DNA from: Intestinibacillus sp. Marseille-P6563
GTDB lineage: Bacteria; Bacillota; Clostridia; Oscillospirales; Butyricicoccaceae
Direction of reading: 5' to 3'
Length of the DNA: 64,000 nt
Assembly: GCF_900604335.1 (NCBI RefSeq)
Contig: NZ_UWOD01000001.1
Span: 1,366,521 to 1,430,520, forward strand
In this document: piece by piece, positions 59,046-64,000 of the stretch
Layout: the number at the start of each line of letters is the position of its first letter
How positions within the stretch are numbered: position 1 is the stretch's first letter
Position numbers and translations under genes: made by a program
The notes under the pieces: generated by a model
What the model saw: only the letters and a program-made list of their open reading frames with translations
The model's database searches: none
What the model was told of the DNA's origin: nothing

Positions 59046-60098
59046 ATGATGAAAAAGATGACCCTGGCCGTCCTGTTCGGCGGCTGCTCTACCGAATACA
59101 GCGTATCCCTGGAATCGGCCCACGCGGTGCTGACCCATTTAGACCCTACGCGCTTTGCCGTCCTTCCGGTCGGCATCACGCGGGAAGGCGCCTGGCGGCT
59201 GTACCGCGGCCCGCTCGCGCGCATCGCGGACGGCACCTGGTGTGAGGACACGGCAAATAGCGTGCCCTGCGCTTTTTCGCCCGACCGCGGCAGCCATGCC
59301 CTTTTGACCCTGGGCGCGCAGCCCGAAAGCCTGCATGTAGACGCTGCTTTCCCGGTGCTGCACGGCAAAAACGGTGAGGACGGCACGGTCCAGGGCCTGT
59401 TGGAGCTGGCCGGCATCCCGCTCATCGGCTGCGGCACGGCGGCCAGCGCCCTGTGCATGGACAAGGACCGCGCGCACAAGCTGGCTGCCCTGGCCGGCGT
59501 GCGCGTGCCCCAAAGCGCGGTCTTTGCCCGCGGCGCCGATTTTACCGCCATCGCGCAGGCGGCTGGGGCGCTCGGGTATCCGGTGTTCGTCAAGCCGGTG
59601 CGGGCCGGGTCGTCGTTCGGGGTAGGCCGGGTGACCCAGCCGGACGATCTGCGCGCGGCGGTGGACGCCGCCTTTGCCCACGATGCGGAAATCCTGCTCG
59701 AGGAGGCCATTCCGGGCTTTGAGGTCGGGTGCGCGGTGCTCGGCAACGACGCCTTGCAGACCGGCCGAGTCGATGAAATCGAGCTTGCAGGCGGCTTCTT
59801 TGACTACACCGAAAAATACAACTTGATTTCCTCGCGCATCCACTGCCCGGCGCGCATCGCCCCGGCGCAGGAGGACGCCATCCGGCAAGCGGCCTGCACG
59901 GTCTACCGAGCGCTTGGCTGCCGGGTGTGTGCGCGGGTGGACTTTTTCCTGACCCCGGCGGGCGAGATCGTCTTTAACGAGGTCAATACCATTCCGGGCT
60001 TTACCGCCCACAGCCGTTATCCGGGCATGATGCGCGCCGCGGGGCTGGACTTCCCCGCCCTGCTGACCCGCCTGGTCGAACTGGGGGTGAGCGCATGA
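59046..60098 (+). CDS. vanG: VanG-type D-alanine--D-serine ligase
   Basis: 350 residues from ATG 59046. Typical ligase features: LFGGCSTEYSVSLESAHAV (near 9-27), FPVLHGKNGEDGTVQGLLEL, GCGTAASALCMDKDRAHKLA, FVKPVRAGSSFGV and FNEVNTIPGFT. The serine-type EKYNLISS segment matches VanG, where D-Ala-D-Lac ligases differ. It makes D-Ala-D-Ser, which lowers vancomycin affinity. Gene order with VanXY and VanT supports the call. Similar to housekeeping Ddl, so enzymatic proof is lacking. Confidence 0.9.
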   Translation: MMKKMTLAVLFGGCSTEYSVSLESAHAVLTHLDPTRFAVLPVGITREGAWRLYRGPLARIADGTWCEDTANSVPCAFSPDRGSHALLTLGAQPESLHVDAAFPVLHGKNGEDGTVQGLLELAGIPLIGCGTAASALCMDKDRAHKLAALAGVRVPQSAVFARGADFTAIAQAAGALGYPVFVKPVRAGSSFGVGRVTQPDDLRAAVDAAFAHDAEILLEEAIPGFEVGCAVLGNDALQTGRVDEIELAGGFFDYTEKYNLISSRIHCPARIAPAQEDAIRQAACTVYRALGCRVCARVDFFLTPAGEIVFNEVNTIPGFTAHSRYPGMMRAAGLDFPALLTRLVELGVSA

Positions 60099-60841
60099 CA
60101 TGCAGACGTTTTCCGCGGCAGGCCGTCCATCAGGGGCCGCTGATCGTAGTCAATGCCCGCCACCCGCTGCAAAGCGGGGCGGCCGGCAAGCTCGCCCCCG
60201 TGGACGCCCGGCATCCGGACATCCTGCTGGAGGCAGCCGCCGGGCGGCTGCTCGCCTGCTGCATCGGCGCGGTGCGCGGTGGACGGGAGATCGTGCCCGT
60301 ATCCGGCTGGCGCAGCCAGACCGAGCAGCAGGCCATCTGGGACCAAACCCTGGCCGAAAGCGGCGAAGCTTTCACCCGGCAATATGTGGCCCTGCCCGGG
60401 TGCAGCGAGCACCAGACCGGGCTGGCCATCGACCTGGGCCGGGCGGCGTCCCACATCGACTTCATCCGGCCGGCCTTCCCCTATGACGGCGTGTGCGGCG
60501 CGTTCCGCCGTGCCGCCGCCCGCCACGGCTTCATCGAGCGCTATCAGGCCGGCAAGGAATCCCTCACCGGCATTTCGCCCGAGCCCTGGCATTTCCGCTA
60601 TGTCGGCGCGCCCCATGCCGCGCTGCTGCAAAAGCACGGCCTGTGTCTGGAAGAATACCCGGATTTTTTGCGACAGGCGGGCGCGCAGACTTGCACGCTG
60701 GACGGCGGACGCATGGCGCAGGTGTTTTACGTGCCCTGCGCGGGCGAGCAGACCGAGATCGAGCTGCCCGATGCCTGCTGTCAGGTTTCGGGGGACAACA
60801 TCGGCGGCTTTATCGTCACCGTCTGGGGGGAAAGCGCATGA
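60095..60841 (+). CDS. vanXY: VanXY-type D,D-peptidase/carboxypeptidase
   Basis: 248 residues, ATGA overlap with vanG. The zinc motif is SEHQTGLAID (104-113), with the second His/Glu motif EPWHFRYVG (162-170); the M15 fold runs from PVSGWRSQTEQQ. It removes D-Ala-D-Ala and terminal D-Ala so that D-Ala-D-Ser precursors dominate. The C-terminal 70 residues are an extra domain (QAGAQTCTLDGGRMAQVF) also seen in VanXY-G types. No signal peptide, so cytoplasmic as expected. Confidence 0.92.
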   Translation: MTCRRFPRQAVHQGPLIVVNARHPLQSGAAGKLAPVDARHPDILLEAAAGRLLACCIGAVRGGREIVPVSGWRSQTEQQAIWDQTLAESGEAFTRQYVALPGCSEHQTGLAIDLGRAASHIDFIRPAFPYDGVCGAFRRAAARHGFIERYQAGKESLTGISPEPWHFRYVGAPHAALLQKHGLCLEEYPDFLRQAGAQTCTLDGGRMAQVFYVPCAGEQTEIELPDACCQVSGDNIGGFIVTVWGESA

Positions 60842-62907
60842 AAAAGGGCTTTGCCGCGCTGGACGATGCGCGTTTTGCCGCCGCGCTGCTGGTCATCGCC
60901 ATCCACACCTCCCCACTGATGAGCGTTTCGGCGGATGGGGATTTTTTCCTCACCCGGGTGCTGGCCCGGCTGGCGGTACCGCTGTTTTTCATGGTATCCG
61001 GGTATTTTCTGGGGCGAAACGGCTGGCGACGCCTGCCCCATTTCGCGCAAAAGACCGCGCTGTACTACGCGGTTTCAATCGTCCTATATCTGCCGCTTAA
61101 TTTGTATCAGGGCGGCTGGGACGCCGCCGGGGTCGTACGCAGCCTGCTTTTTGACGGCACGTTGTACCATCTGTGGTACTTCCCGGCCGTGCTGCTGGGC
61201 GCGTTCCTCGCGTCCCATCTGGCCCGGATGGGGCTGCGCTGTGCACTACCCGTGGCCGGGGTGCTGTATCTGTTCGGCCTGCTGGGCGACAGCTATTACG
61301 GTCTTGCCGTGCAGCTTGGGCTGGAACCGGTGTTTTCCGCCCTGTTCCATGTCTTTTCCTACACCCGCAACGGCCTGTTCTTCGCGCCGCTCTTTTTGCT
61401 GCTCGGCGCCGCCGGACGGCGGTTTTCCACCCGCACGGCGGCTGTGGGACTGACGCTGTCCTTTGCCGCCATGACGGCCGAAGGGTTCGCCCTTCACCGC
61501 CTGGGCTGGCAGCGCCACGACAGCATGTATGTCTTTCTGCCCCTGTGTATGCTCTTTCTGTTTTCGCTGCTGTGGGGGGCCGATGCAGGCCAAAATCCCC
61601 GCCTGCGGCGGGTATCCATCCTGGTATATATCCTACATCCGTGGTGGATTGTGCTGGTGCGCGGCGCGGCCGAGATGCTGCATCTGGACGGCTTGCTGGT
61701 GCAGAACAGCCTGGGGCATTTTGCGGCGGTCACCGCGGCCAGCGTGGCCTGCGCCTTTTTGCTGGATGCCTGGCTGCCCCGCGGCAAACTGCCGAACACC
61801 CGCGCCTGGCGTGACATCGACTGCGCCGCGCTGCGGCACAATGCCGCCGTATTGCAGGACGGGCTGGGCAAGGACTCCCGCCTGATGGCGGTCGTCAAAG
61901 CCGAAGCCTACGGCCATGGCGCGGTGCTGACCGCGCGCACCTTGCAGCAAAGCGGCGTGCGCGCCTTTGCCGTGGCCACACTGGAGGAGGCGGTCCATCT
62001 GCGCAAACATGGCATCCGGGGACTGATTCTGGTGCTCGGCTACACCGACCCCATCCATGTGCGCACGCTGCGGCGCTGGCGCATCACCCAGACCGTGGCC
62101 GACGAGTCCCATGCCCGGGCGCTGGCCGCGCAGGGCGTGCCCATCCACGTTCATCTGGCCGTAGACACCGGCATGCACCGGCTGGGGCTGCCTGCCGGGG
62201 AGATCTCGGCCTTTCTGCGGGTGTATGACCTGCCCAACCTGCGCATTGACGGCATGTTTTCCCACCTTGGCGTGTCCGACAGCCTGACGGCGGATGACAC
62301 TTCCTTTACCCAAGCCCAGCTTTCCGCCTTTTTTGAAACTGTCGAAACCATTCGCCGCGCGGGCTATGACCCCGGCCAGACGCACATCCAGGCCAGCTAC
62401 GGGGTGTGGAACCTGCCGCCCCAGCCGTGCGCCTTTGCTCGGGTGGGCATTGCGCTGTACGGCGTGGGCAGCGATGCTTCGCCCGTCCAGCGCGCGCTCG
62501 ACCTGTGGCCGGTGCTGGCGCTTAAGGCGCGGGTCGTGCTCGTGCGCCCGCTCGCGGCGGGCGACACGGCTGGCTATGGTCGGGCCTTCCACGCCGAGCG
62601 GCCTACCCGGCTGGCGGTCGTGTCCATCGGATACGCCGACGGCGTGCCGCGCGATGCTGCCGACCGGGGCGTACAGGTGCTGGTGCACGGCCGCCGTGCC
62701 CCGGTGGTCGGCCGGGTGTGCATGGACCAGCTGCTGGTGGATGTGACCGATGTCCCCGGCGTGCAGGCGGGCGATGCGGTCACGCTAATCGGCCGAGACG
62801 GTGGGTGCGAAATCCGTGCCGAACAGCTGGCCGACTGGTGCGGCACCATCACCAACGAACTGCTTTCCCGCCTGGGCGCGCGACTGGGGCTGCGCATCCA
62901 TTCCTGA
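60838..62907 (+). CDS. vanT: VanT-type membrane serine/alanine racemase
   Basis: 689 residues, ATGA overlap with vanXY (ATG 60838). Residues 1-310: acyltransferase-3 membrane domain of about ten helices, starting FAALDDARFAAALLVIAIHT. Residues 320-689: PLP racemase with Lys in VVKAEAYGHG (about 353) and the catalytic Tyr in SIGYADGVPR (about 599). It makes D-serine (membrane part perhaps for serine uptake). It completes the R-S-G-XY-T set in the order known for vanG operons. Confidence 0.93.
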   Translation: MKKGFAALDDARFAAALLVIAIHTSPLMSVSADGDFFLTRVLARLAVPLFFMVSGYFLGRNGWRRLPHFAQKTALYYAVSIVLYLPLNLYQGGWDAAGVVRSLLFDGTLYHLWYFPAVLLGAFLASHLARMGLRCALPVAGVLYLFGLLGDSYYGLAVQLGLEPVFSALFHVFSYTRNGLFFAPLFLLLGAAGRRFSTRTAAVGLTLSFAAMTAEGFALHRLGWQRHDSMYVFLPLCMLFLFSLLWGADAGQNPRLRRVSILVYILHPWWIVLVRGAAEMLHLDGLLVQNSLGHFAAVTAASVACAFLLDAWLPRGKLPNTRAWRDIDCAALRHNAAVLQDGLGKDSRLMAVVKAEAYGHGAVLTARTLQQSGVRAFAVATLEEAVHLRKHGIRGLILVLGYTDPIHVRTLRRWRITQTVADESHARALAAQGVPIHVHLAVDTGMHRLGLPAGEISAFLRVYDLPNLRIDGMFSHLGVSDSLTADDTSFTQAQLSAFFETVETIRRAGYDPGQTHIQASYGVWNLPPQPCAFARVGIALYGVGSDASPVQRALDLWPVLALKARVVLVRPLAAGDTAGYGRAFHAERPTRLAVVSIGYADGVPRDAADRGVQVLVHGRRAPVVGRVCMDQLLVDVTDVPGVQAGDAVTLIGRDGGCEIRAEQLADWCGTITNELLSRLGARLGLRIHS

Positions 62908-62923
62908 AACTGCGCTTTTTCGA

Positions 62924-62952
62924 TTGCAGCCTTGTCCTTCGGGGAGTATAAT
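62924..62952 (+). promoter_or_regulatory. Promoter of the NifX-like gene
   Basis: TTGCAG (62924-62929), 17 bases, TATAAT (62947-62952), 30 bases before the ATG at 62982. Confidence 0.8.
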
Positions 62953-62981
62953 AAAACTGACCGAGAAGGAGGTCTGATACG

Positions 62982-63368
62982 ATGAAAATTGCAGTAACAT
63001 ACGAAAACGGCCAGGTGTTCCAGCATTTTGGCCACTGCGCACAGTTCAAGATCTATGACGTCGAAAACGGCGCCGTGCAGTCGTCTGCGGTTGTGGACAC
63101 CAACGGCAGCGGTCACGGCGCGCTGGCCGGCTTCTTACAGAGCCACGGCGTGAACACACTCATCTGCGGCGGCATTGGCGGCGGCGCGCGCACCGCGCTG
63201 GCCGACGCCGGCATTGAACTTTATCCGGGCGTTACGGGCGACGCGGACGAAAGCGTCAAAGCCCTGCTCGGCGGCACGCTGGCTTTTGACCCGAACACGA
63301 TGTGCAACCATCATCACGATGGGGCGCACCAGTGCGGCGAACACAAGCACGGCTGCGGTGGCAACTAA
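62982..63368 (+). CDS. NifX/NifB-C-type dinitrogenase iron-molybdenum cofactor domain protein
   Basis: 128 residues. The cofactor-binding fold: MKIAVTYENGQVFQHFGHCAQF with conserved FGHC, then VNTLICGGIGGGARTALADAGI. A His/Cys tail follows (CNHHHDGAHQCGEHKHGCGG, residues 108-127), likely a metal site. Relatives without nitrogenase bind Fe-S or Mo clusters; here it may serve molybdenum or metal homeostasis, perhaps with the operon at 46-53 kb. Not related to the van genes beside it. Confidence 0.88.
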   Translation: MKIAVTYENGQVFQHFGHCAQFKIYDVENGAVQSSAVVDTNGSGHGALAGFLQSHGVNTLICGGIGGGARTALADAGIELYPGVTGDADESVKALLGGTLAFDPNTMCNHHHDGAHQCGEHKHGCGGN

Positions 63369-63370
63369 AA

Positions 63371-63406
63371 AAAACGGCTGTCTATTTTCGATAGACAGCC
63401 GTTTTT
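63371..63406 (+). terminator. Terminator after the NifX-like gene
   Basis: AAAACGGCTGTCTAT-TTTCG-ATAGACAGCCGTTTTT, a perfect 15-bp stem with T-run. Confidence 0.93.
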
Positions 63407-63494
63407 GTATCAAAACTGCATATTATTTGATAATTTCTTGCACATTCTACCGCTTCACAGACAAATTTTCGCAAAATCCGTAGCATCGCTTTTC

Positions 63495-63508
63495 GCGCTG
63501 TGCTATAC
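63495..63508 (+). promoter_or_regulatory. Extended -10 promoter of the last gene
   Basis: TGTGCTATACT near 63498-63508 fits an extended -10, about 36 bases before the TTG start at 63544. No strong -35. Confidence 0.5.
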
Positions 63509-63543
63509 TCGAAACGAAAACCTGACAGAAAGGTGGAGCGCCT

Positions 63544-64000
63544 TTGACATTTTCGTTTCAGTTCACGCCTTTGGATGCCGATTCGCTGCATCCCCAAGTG
63601 AGCTTGGCTCTGGAAAAGCGAACCGAACAAATTTCGCGCAAGCAGTTCCCCCAGCGCTGGGAACTGATCGATAAACTAAACAGTGTAGAAAAACAGACGC
63701 CCGAGGTTTTGGAAAAGCGTCGCCGGCGGCGCGCCTGTTGGGGGCTTGCCAACTGGCTACTTGGCCTGTGCTGGCTGATTCCCACACTGCTAGAACCGCG
63801 CCTTCGGCCGTTCCCGCTGGTGGTGGGTGTGCTGGGCTATTTGTCCGGTGTTGTCGCCCTTTGGCGCACGCAGCGCACGCTGCTGGGTATTATCAGCCTG
63901 ATCCAGGGCGTGTTCTTCAGCTTCGTCGCACTCGCAAACGCCGAAGAACTGGGTGTCCTGCTCATTCTCGGCATCGTCGGGTTCATGATGGGTCTTGTCA
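63544..64000 (+). CDS. Membrane protein, partial at right edge
   Basis: 152 residues visible from a TTG at 63544 (AAAGGTGGAG upstream). An N-terminal soluble part of about 65 residues ends in a basic stretch (EKRRRRRACW). Four hydrophobic segments follow: ANWLLGLCWLIPTLL, VVGVLGYLSGVVAL, LLGIISLIQGVFFSFVAL and VLLILGIVGFMMGLV. No family recognised; it continues past the window. Confidence 0.75.
   Translation, partial: MTFSFQFTPLDADSLHPQVSLALEKRTEQISRKQFPQRWELIDKLNSVEKQTPEVLEKRRRRRACWGLANWLLGLCWLIPTLLEPRLRPFPLVVGVLGYLSGVVALWRTQRTLLGIISLIQGVFFSFVALANAEELGVLLILGIVGFMMGLV

Noticed and set aside
61633..62688. 351-codon minus-strand frame
   Set aside because: Antisense of the VanT racemase domain.
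1..64000. rRNA or tRNA genes and CRISPR arrays
   Set aside because: None was recognised by eye in either strand; tRNA genes might still be missed without a covariance search.

Overview
The window joins two very different kinds of DNA. Bases 1 to about 42,460 are a nested mosaic of mobile elements. Bases about 42,460 to 64,000 are a G+C-rich bacterial chromosome: rpsI/rplM, cysS with a T-box leader, a selenium/molybdenum operon, rsmA, coaX and a vanG-type operon. Gene content, Gram-positive ribosome binding sites, intrinsic terminators, the T-box and the Tn1549-, Tn4451- and Inc18-like parts point to a gut Firmicute of class Clostridia, possibly near Oscillospiraceae or Butyricicoccaceae. No database search was possible, so names rest on recognised motifs and family knowledge.

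1-5.3 kb: a type I restriction-modification operon, XRE regulator-hsdM-hsdS-hsdR (hsdR runs off the left edge). 5.3-6.1 kb: the 3' part of a MobV relaxase gene, joined abruptly to a truncated ABC-2 permease. 6.1-8.17 kb: permease fragment, ABC ATPase and the 3' part of an XRE regulator with a membrane tail. The 5' part of that regulator lies 14 kb away at 22.64-22.75 kb. Between the halves sits a 14,469-bp Tn4451-like integrative mobilizable element (8,170-22,641), with imperfect terminal inverted repeats and a shared CCG, carrying a large serine recombinase, TnpW, a MobV relaxase and RepA. Removing it restores a 206-codon reading frame.

Inside that element is an A+T-rich block (14.6-19.9 kb) from an enterococcal/streptococcal Inc18-type (pSM19035-like) plasmid. 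It holds a truncated topoisomerase, a truncated omega, erm(B), a duplicated topoisomerase tail, delta, omega, epsilon and a beheaded zeta. Two near-identical P-loop kinase genes flank the wider region, and an intact-looking IS3-family element follows.

22.6-42.4 kb: part of a Tn1549-like conjugative element: HTH regulators, relaxase, an AbiE toxin-antitoxin operon with a third gene, a SLOG protein, MobC, DUF3848/3849, a 3,056-residue methylase-helicase with tnpV embedded in another frame, TTRAP, ParB and ParA. No type IV secretion or ICE integrase genes are in view; they would lie left of base 1 or are lost.

42.5-64 kb: rpsI-rplM; a TtcA-like tRNA thiolase; cysS; a ten-gene minus-strand operon for selenium-dependent molybdenum hydroxylase maturation (ModE-like, SelD, YedF, YqeB, cysteine desulfurase/selenocysteine lyase-like, YedE, TusA, DUF3343, XdhC, MocA); rsmA; three small proteins; yfcE-like-coaX; a 51-residue ORF; vanR-vanS-vanG-vanXY-vanT; a NifX-like metal protein; and a partial membrane protein. 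The window thus combines predicted MLS resistance (erm(B)), a complete vanG-type set, two defence systems and several dead or hybrid genes that record successive insertions.
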